Assembly: GCA_963756545.1 (NCBI GenBank)
Contig: CAVWNY010000001.1
Location: forward strand, 990,652 to 1,054,651
Reading direction: 5' to 3'
DNA from: DATFDN01 sp963756545
Lineage (GTDB): Bacteria; Pseudomonadota; Alphaproteobacteria; Acetobacterales; Acetobacteraceae
Length of the DNA: 64,000 nt
The translations under genes and the position numbers were made by a program. Of the stretch, positions 1 to 10,665 are shown one piece after another (position 1 is the first letter of the stretch; each line of letters starts with the position of its first letter). The notes below the pieces were generated by a model. The model saw only the letters and a list, made by a program, of their open reading frames with translations, was not told where the DNA came from and ran no database searches.

Positions 1-308
1 GGCCTGTCGGGGCGTGTCCTGCGCCTGCTTCGCCTCCAGCACGAAGCAGCCGCGCTTGTAGAGGTCGATGCGGCGCGTGCTCGTGGTGCCGTCCCGCTCG
101 TGCCGGGTTACGCCGCGCTCGAACCTGTAGTCGCCGGTTCCGCCAACCGCGCGTCCGGACGGGGCGCACCGAGGAGGTCGCAGAGTTCGGACAGGAACGG
201 GACGTAATTCGCGCGCTCGGCTCCACCCGAAGCCTGCCACCGGGTGATGAACGCCTCGATGCCCGTCCCCCCCCTTGCGCGTCTCCCGATCCGCTTCGGG
301 CCAGACAA
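1..308 (-). pseudogene. MmeI-like class I DNA methyltransferase, N-terminal fragment
   Basis: This is the beginning of a large restriction-methylation protein of the MmeI-like, SAM-dependent DNA methyltransferase family; the rest lies outside the window to the left. The first frame reads IEAFITRWQASGGAERANYV and then LSELCDLLGAPRPD, the usual opening of the family. A second frame continues as GDYRFERGVTRHERDG and LYKRGCFVLEAKQAQ, so about one base is gained or lost near 145-165. An eight-C run just inside the 5' end makes the exact start uncertain. The family methylates adenine and often fuses methylation with cleavage. The shift means no full-length protein unless it is a read error. The assignment rests on motif recognition only. 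Confidence 0.6.
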
Positions 309-412
309 GGATCATACTGATAACGCGGGTCATGTCGGTAGGGAAAACGAGAGCGCCGGGCTGAACGAGGTAACTTGGGATGGTTCGATAGACGCCCGCG
401 GGGCGGCGCTGG

Positions 413-418
413 TATAAG
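413..418 (+). promoter_or_regulatory. possible -10 box of tRNA-Ser
   Basis: TATAAG lies 10 bases before the first base of the mature tRNA, a reasonable place for a -10 hexamer. I see no good -35 match at the expected distance, so this is weak. Confidence 0.25.
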
Positions 419-428
419 ACGCGGGTCC

Positions 429-518
429 GGAGGGATGGCCGAGCGGCTTAAGGCGCACGCTTGGAAAGCGTGTGTGCGTTAACGTGTACCGTGGGTTCGA
501 ATCCCACTCCCTCCGCCA
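429..518 (+). tRNA. tRNA-Ser (GGA)
   Basis: A complete class II tRNA. The acceptor stem GGAGGGA (429-435) pairs with TCCCTCC (508-514), followed by G and an encoded CCA (516-518). The anticodon arm is CACGC-TTGGAAA-GCGTG with anticodon GGA at 463-465. A long variable arm follows, then a GTGGG-TTCGAAT-CCCAC T arm. It reads UCC/UCU serine codons. tRNA 3' ends are common integration sites, but I found no second copy of this 3' end in the window. Confidence 0.97.
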
Positions 519-944
519 GCGTTGGGTGGTAAGCGACTAAGAATGCTTGATTTGTTTTCCACCATAGCGAGCCAACCCCCGAGCCTACCCCCAAGTGGAT
601 GGTCGCTAGGCGTTCCCGTCGCACAGGTCGCTGTTCTGTGCGGATTCCGATCGACTTTGAACCGCCGCCCTCACCGCCTCACCCTCCTTGTTCCGAGGTA
701 CCAGCCGCGCGCGCGGCGTTTTGGACGAAGGGTCATCCAGGGGGCGTGGGGAAGCCCATATCGCCCGGTTTCGCGTCGAGGGTGCAATGGTAGCGTGGAG
801 CCCCACGCCTCCTGTAGCGCGCGTGGGTGGAGCCCCGCGGGCTGCCTGTAGCCAGCGCGCGCGGCAGTGGGCGGCTCCGCGCCGCTGACCACCCCTCCCC
901 TGCCGCTCTGTGCGCGGCGCTCTGCCGCTCCCACATCGTCGCAA
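519..944. other. gene-free stretch after tRNA-Ser
   Basis: All six frames are open here only because of high GC, and none gives a recognisable protein. A perfect 6-bp hairpin, GCGTGG/CCACGC (793-808), is followed by GC-alternating repeats. It could be a structured leader or a scar of an element inserted behind the tRNA. Confidence 0.4.
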
Positions 945-1320
945 ATGTGCGGACGCTTCGCCTCGACGCTCCCCCCGGAAGCCATCGCCCGGCTGTTCCA
1001 GACGCGGAACCCGCTGCCGAACGCCGCGCCGACCTGGAACCTCGCGCCCAGCCAGGACGCTATGGTGGTCCGCCGGCATCCTGACGGCGGGCGGCATCTC
1101 GACCTCCTGAAATGGGGCCTGCTTCCCGACTGGACGAGGGACCCGTCCAAGGCCCAGCGCCCGATCAACGCCCGCGCCAGACGGCCGCGACGTCGGGCAT
1201 GTTCAAGGCCGCATTCTGCGCCCGCCGCCGCATCGTGCCGGCAGCCGCGTTCTACGAGCGGCGGAACACCGGCGGCCCGAAGCAGCCTTTTGCGTTCGCG
1301 CGGCAGGACGGAGATCTTGT
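945..1320 (+). pseudogene. SRAP (YedK/HMCES-like) peptidase, broken
   Basis: SRAP proteins use the N-terminal Cys, exposed after Met removal, to form a crosslink with abasic sites in single-stranded DNA. The start is clear: ATG-TGC-GGA gives MCGRFAS, with the catalytic Cys2. PTWNLAPSQDAMVV and LKWGLLPDWT follow in the same frame. After PINARA, near 1170-1180, the reading jumps to another frame with GMFKAAFCARRRIVPAAAFY, a hallmark of the family. Similarity stops after FAFARQDGD, so the C-terminal third, with the conserved His, is missing. What lies between 1320 and the IS at 1458 is not recognisable. It is a frameshifted and 3'-truncated pseudogene. Confidence 0.75.
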
Positions 1321-1457
1321 CGCGGAAATACGAGACCAACCGATTCGCGCCTGCAGTAGCCGTGTGGCGATCGGCTCCACGCTCTTTGGGCGGCCCATCT
1401 GGCCCGAGAAGGCCGGCAGATAACCGGCCCTGAGCAACAAGTGCCAAAGTAGGTCGA

Positions 1458-2375
1458 GGGCCTGTCGTCAATTGAGCCAAATTGCGCTGGCGGCGAGGTA
1501 GACGGCAGCGAGGAAGTTGCGCGCGGTCTTATCATAGCGTGTGGCGATGGCGCGGAACTGCTTGAGTTTGGCGAAGAAGTTCTCGATCAGGTGGCGTTCC
1601 TTGTAGACATGGCGATCGATTCTGCGGGGCACCCGGCGATTAGCCTTTGGCGGGATTACCATGGTCTTGTCAGCTTCCGCCAGCGGCTCAATGACCCGCT
1701 CGTCGGCGTCGAATGCCTTGGCGGCGATCAACACGTCGGCCTGCATATCCGGCAACAGGCGGTCGGCACCCACCAGGTCGTGCGCCTCGCCACCGGTCAG
1801 ATGGAAACCGACCGGATTGCCGAGCGCATCGACCATGGTATGATCTTGGCGCTCAACCGCCCCGCGAGCGCCCGATGGCTTGGTCCGGATCGTCTTTTTT
1901 TTAGCGCCTGGACTGTGCCATGGGCTCGCACAACGGGGCTGTCGAGCATCGCGTATTCGTTGTCGGCATCGGCGGCGAGATGCTGAAACAGCCGTTTCCA
2001 GACCCCGGATTTCGCCGAGCGGCTGAAACGCCGATGGGTGTTCTTCCAGTCGCCCAAGCGATCCGGAAGATCGCGCCAGGTAATACCGGCTCGGAGCGGT
2101 AAAGTACCGCTTCAAGGAACAGGCGGTTCGTGCCGCGTGGTCACGCCGACCACCTTCGTCTTTCCGGCTACAGGTCGAGATACGGTCCCACTGGTCGTCG
2201 CGAAGTCCGTAGCGGCGAATCGCCAGCCCCCCAAACTACCGCCTACGAACGTAGAAGCTGCCGCGCCGGGATGGCCATTCCGTCACGTGGCGCTGATTAC
2301 GCCGAATGTCGCAATCCGGACTTACCGAGCTGGCGCCGAATTGGGAAGCGACTGGTCGGGATTGACGACAGGCCC
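1458..2375 (-). mobile_element. IS5-family (IS427-type) insertion sequence, copy 1
   Basis: The ends are inverted: GGGCCTGTCGTCAAT at 1458 and its reverse complement ending at 2375. The flanking dinucleotide is GA on both sides, consistent with a 2-bp duplication. A second copy of the same element is at 10665-11598. Length is 918 bp. The transposase inside is damaged. Confidence 0.85.
1468..2220 (-). pseudogene. IS427-type DDE transposase, copy 1 (no ATG)
   Basis: The transposase has two overlapping frames, as is usual for this subgroup: an N-terminal HTH-like frame and a catalytic frame, normally joined by slippage at an A run. An A8 run lies at 1895-1902 on the minus strand. The catalytic part reads VDALGNPVGFHLTGGEAHD, then DADERVIEPLAEADKTMVIP and HLIENFFAKLKQFRAIATRY. 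At the place where copy 2 has ATG-CGC-CGC, this copy has ATT (2218-2220), so its normal start codon is lost. Additional frame changes occur in the N-terminal part. It is likely inactive. Confidence 0.75.
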
Positions 2376-2384
2376 GAGTACATG

Positions 2385-3175
2385 CTTCCGAGCCACGACT
2401 CTATCGTGGTCGTGGCTCGGATTCCGCCAAGCTGGTCGAGGCGTCCGATGCGCACGGGTGACGTTCGTCTCCATCATGCAGTCCTTCTGAGATTATGACC
2501 AGCATGGGCCGGCGACGCTCAATATCCTGGATCCTTCGCGCAGTTTGAGCGCGAAGTGATCGGCGAGCGATCCTCGTGAGTTCGCCGCCTCGCGTGCACT
2601 GGGAATGTGGATGGTCGCGCGCGTGCGCCTCGGCTATGACGTCCGCGACCGAAGCTGGTGGTGGACGAGGTGGAGGCCGCGACGGCCGGGCGTGTTCGCG
2701 GGGTTGTGCGGAGATCGGTCGGGCGCGAGCGACGCGGGCGCTCGGCGCCGAGGGCGTGACGATGAAGCGCGGCAAGCCGATCGAGAAGGCGACATGCACA
2801 AGCTGATGAACAACCGCAAGTATGGGCGAGGCGGTCCACAAGGGGCGGCCCGATCGGGCGAGCACCAGGCGATCGCGGAGCGGGACCTCTGGGATCGCGG
2901 TTCACGCCATCCTTCAGGAAGGCTGCGTGCCGTGCCAACGACAACCGGCGACAGACGCCGGCGCTGCCGCCGCGGCCCTATCTTTGGCATGGATGGACGC
3001 GCCATGTCGTGACGACATGCGCTGGCGCGGTGGCATGACTGATATTACGTTGCCCAGTGCGTGCTGAAGGGGGGCGGGCGGGGAGGTCGATCCGGCGCTT
3101 GTCCGGCGGGTGTCGGCTGCGGAAACTATCGTATGGCGATGAACGGTCGCCGGTCGAATGCCGCGGTCGCGGCAT
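2385..3175 (+). pseudogene. large serine recombinase, heavily decayed
   Basis: Pieces of a large serine recombinase occur in order but in different frames. They are: SAKLVEASDAHG and VTFVSIMQSF (resolvase domain), QFEREVIGER (end of the catalytic domain), RLGYDVRDR and GVTMKRGKPIEK (recombinase domain), LMNNRKY, GEAVHKG, GEHQAIAERDLWDR, then FGMDGRAMS and PIRR-like remains of the zinc-ribbon part. Such enzymes integrate phages and genomic islands. The catalytic Ser region is not visible; it would be upstream, where the IS at 1458-2375 sits. At least five frame changes make it non-functional. It may be the old integrase of an island beside tRNA-Ser. Confidence 0.7.
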
Positions 3176-3223
3176 ATTGACCTTCGCGGGATGTGCGGCC
3201 GTGTTTCGGACGCACTACGCCTG

Positions 3224-4186
3224 TCAGGCGGGCAACAATCGGTGGCGGACGATGAACAGATTAGCCAGCGCGCAGCTCACGAACAGCCGGTGTGCGTTCT
3301 TGTCCAGGCCGCGGTAACGCACTTTCGCGAACCCGAACACGCGCTTGATCACCCCAATGCTGTGCTCGACTTTCGCCCGCACCTTCGACTTCGTCCGGTT
3401 ACGCGCCTTCTCCCCCTCATCGACCAGGCCGCGGTGCCGACACCGGCGATTGGTGAAGTCCTTGGCGTTCGGGGCATGCTCGCGGATCACCTCGCTTTGC
3501 CCACGATAGGCCTGGTCCCCCCATACCCGGGTTTCCTCGCCGTGCAGCAGGTCAGGCAGCACAGTGGCATCGTGTACATTCGCCGCCGTCGCCACCACCG
3601 AGTGGATCAGCTTCGTCCTGCTGTCCACCCCGACATGCGCCTTCATCCCGAAATACCACTGCTGGCCCTTGCGGGTTTGATGCATCTCCGGATCGCGCGC
3701 CTTGGCGGCATTCTTGGTCGAACTCGGCGCGCTGATGATCGTCGCATCCACGATCGTGCCCCTGCTCACCTTCAGGCCACGCGCCTCAAGGTGCTCATGC
3801 ACCTGCTCGAACAGCTTTCGTCCCAAATCGTGCTGCTCCAACAAGTGGCGGAACTTGCACACCGTCGTCTCGTCCGGCGCCGCCTCGCGGCCCAGGTCGA
3901 TGCCGGCGAAGCACCGCATCGTCCCCGAGTCATACAACGCCTCCTCTACCGCCGGGTCCGACAGGTTGAACCACTGCTGCAGAAAATAGATGCGCAGCAT
4001 CCGCTCCAGCCCTACCGGCGGGCGGCCGTTGCCTGGCTTGGGATACACCGGCTCGATCAGCGCACACAGCTCGCGCCACGGCACCACTCGCTCCATCTCG
4101 GCCAGAAATGCCGCCCGACGCGTCGTCTTGCCGTACCGCTCGAACCCTGCATTCGCCAATGTCGCCTGCCGCATATCGGGTTCCAC
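3224..4186 (-). CDS. IS5-family transposase, intact
   Basis: A 320-residue DDE transposase, full length for the family. The N-terminal DUF772-like region has PPVGLERMLRIYFLQQWFNL. The catalytic core has GTIVDATIISAPSSTKN (first Asp), VWGDQAYRGQ (second Asp) and VRAKVEHSIGVIKRVFGFAK (Glu). It is one of the few intact transposases here and may still be active. I could not define the terminal inverted repeats. A palindrome CGCCTG-T-CAGGCG lies just before the stop codon. A long plus-strand open frame over the same DNA is its antisense shadow. Confidence 0.92.
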   Translation of the reverse strand: MEPDMRQATLANAGFERYGKTTRRAAFLAEMERVVPWRELCALIEPVYPKPGNGRPPVGLERMLRIYFLQQWFNLSDPAVEEALYDSGTMRCFAGIDLGREAAPDETTVCKFRHLLEQHDLGRKLFEQVHEHLEARGLKVSRGTIVDATIISAPSSTKNAAKARDPEMHQTRKGQQWYFGMKAHVGVDSRTKLIHSVVATAANVHDATVLPDLLHGEETRVWGDQAYRGQSEVIREHAPNAKDFTNRRCRHRGLVDEGEKARNRTKSKVRAKVEHSIGVIKRVFGFAKVRYRGLDKNAHRLFVSCALANLFIVRHRLLPA

Positions 4187-4649
4187 CGGTTGCCCCGAAT
4201 CGGCTCTACAGGCCGGTCCGTGACCGGGTCGAGATCGACTTGATCAGAGAGTCCTTAGAAACATACGGACTTGCGCACCGTCATGGTCTGGGGGCCTAAA
4301 GATGCTGTCGATCGCTCCAAGGCCGAGCACCGTGTTCACTCGCGTCGTGCCCTGATCGGTTTCCCTGGAGCTGAAAATGGGTCGCGAAGTCTGCGCCCGG
4401 CCATCGCCTCACGTGCTGAGGGTCTTGGAGCAAGAGGTCAGCGGCATGGTCGGAGAATTTATTTGCCTGGAACATAGACCCAGGGGTCGGGAAACCATGG
4501 GTCTTTGGGTATCCAGGCGCAGCCGAGGCGCGAAATGCGCGCCGCCACCGGCCCGCTAGTGTTGCAGTTTTGTCGGTCGGTAAAGGTGGGTTTCGTTTCG
4601 TCCGGCATGGCGGTCGACGCCGCCTGGCCCGACCGTTTGATGTTGCAGG
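4187..4649. other. no recognisable gene
   Basis: Between the IS5 transposase and the RTX-like fragment I see no supported gene. A hairpin AGACCCA/TGGGTCT (4476-4504) has a 15-nt loop, too wide to call a terminator. Confidence 0.4.
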
Positions 4650-5170
4650 CTGCTGGCGATGTTCTGGCTGCTATGGCTCGTGCTGGCCGTTGATCGAAAA
4701 ATTGCTGATCAGGTTGCTGGCGCTGGTGTCATGTTGCACAAACGTGAACGGGACGTTGCCAGCATTGCTCCCGCCCGTCAGCGTCTGGTTGGTGCTTGCG
4801 GCCGTTGACGCGTTGGCGGCGCTCATCGCGCCAGCGACCGACGCGTCCTCCCGTGCCGCCTACAAATGCCAGGTTGGACCCGGTCCCGCCAAAAAGCGTC
4901 TGTTTGCCGGTCGCGCCGGTTATCGTTGAGGTGGTCGGGGCGCTGTCGCGGTGACGATCACCGCTGTCGGCGGTTATCGTGTCTGCGCCCGACCCAGGGC
5001 GGTAATCGTGTCGCGCGGGTTGTCGCCGCTGGAACCCGCCACCGTCGGAGGATGCGCCACGTGATTGGAGCCATTCAGCAACGGCGAGCTTGATAAAATC
5101 AGCAAACCGCTGCGCGAATGCCAAAACGTTGTGGGCATCATGCCCGAGCGCCCCTTGAATTGAGCCAACT
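4650..5170 (-). pseudogene. RTX-like repeat protein, fragment
   Basis: On the minus strand, pieces of a Gly/Thr-rich repeat protein appear in three frames: DNPRDTITA, then TSTITGATGKQTLFGGTG and SNLAFVGGTG, then AMSAANASTAASTNQTLTGG and NAGNVPFTFVQHD. The GGxGxxxL-like repeats resemble the calcium-binding or repeat tails of secreted alphaproteobacterial surface proteins. Neither an N-terminal domain nor a secretion signal remains. With several frame changes it cannot make a protein. It fits a decayed surface-structure locus together with the glycosyltransferases to the right. Confidence 0.5.
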
Positions 5171-5589
5171 AGCCACCATCCAACCCTTCTGCTACACGCA
5201 CTCCTATTTTTTGTCCTCTCGCAACGGCTGGCCGGGGGCGATGATTACACCAGGCTGAGGGATTAAGAAACCCTGAACTCTGACACGATAATGTGTGCAA
5301 CCATTGCCTTGTTCCAAGGACACTGGAAATGTCGCCAGTCTGGAGGCTGCGTAAACGGATGGATGACGATCAGAAATCAGTGTCGAAGCAGTATCAAGAG
5401 CGTTTGATTTCACGTATTACCGGTTCCGTTATGCTGACATAAGTCGGCAATTGACGAATTTGCACATTATTGTCAGATCGGCAATGGCGCTGTGGTGGAC
5501 TCCAGGATCTATGCTGGTTTTCCATCTTGCTGGATCCGTTGACTTATTCCTGGACTTAACCGCAGTGAGCAGGGTTAATCCACTGATCC
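5171..5589. other. low-GC spacer, no supported gene
   Basis: This stretch is clearly richer in A and T than its neighbours. A 69-codon minus-strand frame (5204-5413) has no recognisable motif. It may be old intergenic DNA upstream of the glycosyltransferase pseudogene. Confidence 0.35.
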
Positions 5590-7946
5590 ATTATGTTTTG
5601 CGGGCAAGCGCGACAATTACACTACTTTTCGGTCGTCGCCGCTGTTCGGATAGAACAGGAACCCGTGCTTCCGCCCGAGGCCGAATTCACCCGCTGTTTT
5701 TTCGACGAGACGTTCTACTGGGCTGACAATCACGATCTGGGCAACTTTTATCTGTTCGTCCATTTTTGCACCCGCGGCTGGCGCGAATGCCGCGATCACT
5801 CGTCGTGGTTCAGCATGACGGCCTATCTTGAACGCAATCCGGACGCTGGCGGAAGCAGGGGCGAACCCGTTCATCGATTACATCTTCACGGGGCGGTCAG
5901 AGGGTCGGGATGCTTCGCGGAAGCGTCGACGGTCGGCCTCCGGGCTCAATAAAGATAAAGGGCTATTCAAGTTCATGTGGATCATCCGGCGGTGATTGAG
6001 AAGGCCTGGGAGTGTGCCGGTCGACGCCGAGTTGTTGATTTCGGGATGGGCGATTGCGCCCGACGGAAATCGCTACAATAGCGACTTTTCTGAATGATGT
6101 TTTCGTCGAGATTGTTTACTTATGGGGTGCGTCGTCCTGATATCGGAATCATGTATTTTCACATACCACAGGCCGCCCGGTGCGGTTTTACGATATCGTT
6201 ACGGGACCTTGTGCACGTGGGCTGCATTCGCGCGAGCTGCTCACTTGCGACAGGAGGCGAAAGAATGCGCCAGTAGTGCAGTTCGCGTTCAAGGTCAAAG
6301 AGCCGACCCAGGCAGCCTATCGCCTTATCCGGCGCAAGGTCGCGTAAGCCGAAATCGATCTGAAACGACGAATATGCGAGGCGCAAAACGCGGCCATCAA
6401 TTTTGCGCTCGTCGCAGACCCAAAAACTCATCGCGGGCTGAATCGAAACAGCGCTAGTGTCACGCTGCGCAGCGTGCGCAGACAGGTTTTTCCGATGCGG
6501 CGGCTTCTTCATAACGTGCTTTCTGGTGGCGCATGAAGCTATCGTGGAGGCGGTGGGCGGCGAGCCGGATGTCGCGGTCATCGCTATTGCCGAAATTGTC
6601 GCTACGGTCATGGCATGCAACGCCTTGACCTGCTTTCTTCGCGCTGGCGACGAGCTTGGTGGCGATGCGTTGCAAGGAGATGGCGCTGGGCGCGTCAGTG
6701 AATCCGGACTGGCGCAGATTTTTTACAGCGATGAGCGCAGATATGAGCGCGGGCGCGGCCGGGAAAGCGTGGGTTCCGGAACCGGAGCGGGCCGCCCTAT
6801 CTCCTGCTATCCACAGATTTCTGCGGGCGCTCGTGGCGTTTCTGGCCCCACCTGGTCGGCGATCTGCGTCCCGGGGTCCGGACACTGCTCGCTGGAGCGA
6901 CTATCGATCTGATACTGCAACTGACCGACAAGGCGAGGCGAGTTGCCAGATTAAGAAGGTGCCCATCGCGTGAGCGCAGACAGAGGATGCGACCACCGAG
7001 AAAGGCGCGCTCCGGCGCTCGCTTCTCGGCGGCTGGGCATCGCGGGCGTCGTGGAAGACGGCTCGACGCCTCGCCATTTTCGCGTCAGGCGGGCTTCGTC
7101 GCCGCACCCGCAGGCCAAGGTCTCGATCATCGTTCCGACGGCTGGTGTCGTGGACCTTGTCCGTGCACTTTCGTCGCGTCAATCCGTGAGCGCACTGCCT
7201 ATCGCAACTTTGAAATCGTCTGCATTGACGATACGCGTGATCCGGCGACTAGGAAGTGGCTGCACGACAATGCCCGACGTGATCGGAAACTCTCCGAGAC
7301 GATTTAACTGGTCGCGCGGCAACAATCGGGCGGCAGCCATGGCATGCGGTGATACTCCGTTTTTTGAACGACGATATGGAAGTCACTGATCCGCATCGGC
7401 CCGATGCGTTGCTGGAGCACGCGCAGCGCCCCGACGTCGGAGTTGCTCGGACCGCTGCTGGGGTCCCCGGACGGCAAGGTTTCTCACGCCGGTCTCGTGC
7501 TGTATAGGGGCTCGGGCATCGAGGTGTTTTCCGCGGCCTATATCCTTACGTGGACCCCCTTATTACGACCCAGCGCGAGGTCATTGGCGTGACGGGGGCC
7601 TGCATGATGGTCAGCCGCGCCACGTTTGAGCATGTTCCGGCGGCTTCGATGAGAGCCACCTCGTCGTCGATAATGAGCCTGATTTTTGCTCTATGATGTC
7701 GCCGGGCCGGTTGCGGGTGATCTATCACGCCGCATACGCCGGTCGACGGCATCATGAGGAGCGAGCCGCGACACGTTGCCGGACGCCTACGACGCGGCGC
7801 GGGTTCAACCAGATGTGGTGCGAGCAGATTGCCCTGGGCGATCCTTATTCGCATCCGCATCTGGTCCATGAGCAACGCGGGATGGCGGCCAGCCCGCGGA
7901 GCCGGTGGAAACGCTGCACGTTGGCCATCCGCTGCAATCGGTGAGC
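5590..7946 (+). pseudogene. multi-domain GT2 glycosyltransferase, decayed
   Basis: Read across frames, this is one large glycosyltransferase. First come YPDV-type modules (CFFDETFYWADNHDL, then GWRECRDHSSWFSMTAYLER). Next is a beta-sandwich-like segment, VDAELLISGWAIAP with FLNDVFVEIVYYGVRRPDIG. A helical linker TQAAYRLIRRKVA follows, then the GT-A core: VSIIVPTAG, FEIVCIDDTRDPATRKWL, NWSRGNN, DGKVSHAGLVLYRGSG, VIGVTGACMMVSRATFEHV. The acidic DxD-like stretch falls in a damaged part. Such proteins add sugars to cell-surface glycans. At least eight frame changes are visible, so it is a true or artefactual pseudogene. Sequence around 6500-6900 is the least certain part. Confidence 0.65.
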
Positions 7947-9036
7947 CAAAGCGCGTTCTCGTTGTGAAACTCGATCATATCGGCCGATTTCGTCACTGCC
8001 ATGCCGTCCATCGACCGGCTCAAGCAACTGTTTCGGACGGCCGAGCTGACGGTGCTGGCGTCCTCGGTCTGCGCCCCCTTGGCGCAAGCGATGGCTTCGG
8101 TCTGCACCGCATTCTGGAGTTCAACTTCTTTCACCCCCGGTCGTCAAACGGCCCGCTGAGGCTTGGGAAATCCAGATTGGCTGATCTTGAAAACACGGGC
8201 TTGCGCCGTGTGACTTCGACATAGCGATCGATCTCAGGCAGCAGTTCGAGACCCGCGACGTCCTGCGATACACCGGCGCCACCTGGCTCGCAGGGTATGA
8301 TATTCAGAACCGGTATTCCTGGCTCGACGTGGCTGTGGAAACGACGTTGAACCATCGGATGGTCGCACGAAGCGGGCCCATGCCGCCGACGCCCTGCTGC
8401 ATCTGGTGGAAGCGGTTGCGCTCGCCTGTCGGCGCGGCCGCACGGTGATGCCTGGGGTCGTCGCCCCTGCGGACCCGGCGCCGGACGCCGTGGCGGGTCC
8501 TCCCAGGGCAGCGTTGGTCGCGATGCAGCCGGGCGGCGGCGCGGCGATCAAGCTATGGCCCGCCGAACATTTCGCGGCGCTCGCGGACTTGCTGATCGAA
8601 CGGGACGGCGCTAATATCATACTCGTCGGTGCCGAGGACGAATCCCGGGCTCGCCGAGAAAGTCATGTCAGCGGCGCGGCATGAGCTGTCCCCCTTAGTG
8701 GGCAAGACCGCGCTCTGGGACTTGGTTGATGTCCTGGCGTCGGTCGATTTGATGATTGGCAACAACAGCGGACCACATCACCTCGCCGCCGGGTTGTCGG
8801 TTCCCACGGCTCAGGATCGATCGCTGGCGTCATCGATGCGCGAGAATGGGGGCCACTTGGGCCAACTGGCTGTCACCGTGGGCCGGTCAATGCATTGCAG
8901 CCCTTGCTATCTCGAGCGGATTTCCGACTGCCATCGTCGGCACGCATGCATGCAGGATTTGCCGCCAGGCGATGTCTATCGCGTCTGCCAGCAGATGCTG
9001 GCCGCAAAAGGTAGAGGTATTACGCACTATCGCTGA
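7947..9036 (+). pseudogene. GT9 (heptosyltransferase-like) domain, decayed
   Basis: A glycosyltransferase family 9 region follows the GT2 region directly and may be its C-terminal domain. RVLVVKLDHIG opens the Rossmann fold; TAMPSIDRLKQLF is in the next frame, then AELTVLASSVCAPLAQAMA. The C-terminal sugar-nucleotide half is well preserved: AALVAMQPGGGAAIKLWPAE, HFAALADLLIERDGANIILV, then LVDVLASVDLMIGNNSGPHH and AGLSVPT. The end is IYRVCQQMLAAKGRG. The NNSGPHHLA motif is diagnostic of GT9. Several frame changes (about 7990, 8150-8400, 8640, 8800) break it. Confidence 0.7.
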
Positions 9037-9046
9037 AGCGCAAGTC

Positions 9047-9904
9047 ATGACTTGTAGGCGGACTAAAGATCATTCCCGCTGCGAGGCCGAGGCCCGGATG
9101 CGAGATCGCGCACGGATCGTGCTGCTGGCGAGCGGCGGCAAGGCGTCTCGCGCGATCGCGCGCGAAGTCGGGTGCACGCCAGGCACCGCCTCCAAATGGC
9201 GGGTCCGCTATGCCAGCGCGGGGATGGCAGGCCTGAGTGAGACCGGTGAGCGCGGCAACGAGCCCAAGTATGGCCCTGAGCACGGGCAGCGCATCCTGGC
9301 ACTGTTGGATAAGCCACCACCCGCTGGCTATTCCAACTGGACGGCGCCGCTGCTGGCACGGGAACTTGTGGAGATCCACGAGCAGTATATCTGGCGGGTC
9401 CTGCGCGCCCAGAAGATCGACCTGTCCGGCCGCAAATCCTGGTGCCAAAGCACGGACCCCTCGTCTGAGCAAAGGCCGCTGAAATCGTCGGGCTTTACAT
9501 GGCCCCGCCGATCAATGCGGTGTGCTTTCGGTCGATGAAAAGCCATCGATCCAGGCGCTGGAGCGGGCTCAGGGATACCTGAAGCTGCCAAATGGCCGGG
9601 CCATGACCGGCCAATCGCATGACTATAAGTGACACGGCACCTCGACCCTGTTCGCCGCGCTCAACGTCGGCACCGGCCAGGTCATCGGAACAAGCACTAC
9701 AAACGCCGCCGCCGGCTGGAGTTCCGTGACTTCATGAACCAGGTCGTCAAGCAATATGAGGGCAAGGAGATCCACGTCATCCTCGACAACCTGTGTGGCT
9801 CAATCGAGAACTTCATCACCAGCTACAACGAGGATGCCCGCCCGTTCATCTGGACCAAAAGCGCCGTCCACCAAAAGCGCCTCACGCCGAGTTTCGCGGT
9901 TTAG
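9047..9904 (+). pseudogene. IS630-family transposase with internal deletion
   Basis: The N-terminal HTH half reads ARIVLLASGGKASRAIAREV and CTPGTASKWRVRYAS. The catalytic half has VLSVDEKPSIQALERAQGYL (first Asp), TLFAALNVGTG, then DFMNQVVKQYEGKEIHVILD (second Asp). After LDNL the sequence jumps to ENFITSYNEDARPFIWTKSA, so the segment with the catalytic Glu is deleted. Frame changes occur near 9450, 9520 and 9690. It lies between the GT9 and methyltransferase genes of the glycan locus. Confidence 0.8.
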
Positions 9905-9926
9905 CAATTCTGGGTACGTAAAGAGC

Positions 9927-10665
9927 ATGACCGACCTGTTCGCGCGATACATGGACCAGGGGTTTGATCCCATCGACGGATGGCCCGGGCAGAAAGGTTC
10001 CGTGGTACGGTTTATGGCAGTTTTCAAGGAGCTCTTTGAGCAGGTTCACGAACAAGGCGGCGTCTGTGAGATCGGAATTCATCACGCAAAATATCTCATC
10101 GCCCTTCACAACATCCTTTGCCCGACTGTGTCATTGGGCATCGATCTCTTCGAAGATCAGGCGAGGAACGTCAGCGATTTCAGGGCGCGAAGCGAGCGCG
10201 CGATATGCTGAAGCAAATATCGCGATGTATGCTTACAATCCTGGCAGCGTCAAGTTGCTGTCGAAAGACAGTCTCGACTTGAACTCTCAAGATTTAGCGG
10301 GGATTGTCAGTGATTATGGTCACTTTGCGCTGTTTAGCGTGGACGGGGGTCACAGCCCGCTCCATTCAGCTCATGACTTTATGACCGCGAGCAGGCTAAC
10401 CTCGGGCAAGGGCATCATCATTGTAGATGATATTTTCCATCCGGATTGGCCAGGGGTCACCGAGGGCATCTACACGGCGCTCGACAGCAAAGGGTCGGCC
10501 TTCGTGCCAATGTTCATTACCCGCAAAAAGCTTTTCCTCTGTCACATCAGCTCATGGAATGCTTATCGACAATTCGTGATTGAGCGAGGCGGCGACAGAC
10601 TGGTCAAAATGGTCGATTTCCGTTGCTGGAGCATTCCCTCGCTCAACTTTGGTCCCGAGTATTAG
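9927..10665 (+). pseudogene. SAM-dependent methyltransferase, one frameshift
   Basis: The frame opens with MTDLFARYMDQGFDPIDGW and continues through VCEIGIHHAKYLIALHN and VSLGIDLFEDQARN, a SAM-binding first half. After about 10180 the protein continues in another frame as EANIAMYAYNPGSVKLLSKD, then FALFSVDGGHSPLHSAHDFM and GKGIIIVDDIFHPDWPGVTE. This matches family-24-type class I methyltransferases found beside glycosyltransferases. Only one shift separates the halves, so a read error is quite possible. Its TAG stop once met the stop of the opposite-strand gene now at 14498; an IS entered exactly there. Confidence 0.7.

Noticed and set aside
519..944. Several overlapping open frames after tRNA-Ser
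   Set aside because: None has family motifs, and GC-driven openness explains them.
3158..4243. A 361-codon plus-strand open frame
   Set aside because: It lies antisense to an intact IS5 transposase with clear DDE motifs and has no recognisable domain.
4476..4504. Hairpin AGACCCA/TGGGTCT as a terminator
   Set aside because: The loop is 15 nt, no T tract follows, and no gene ends nearby.
5204..5413. A 69-codon minus-strand gene
   Set aside because: No ribosome binding site, motif or neighbour supports it.
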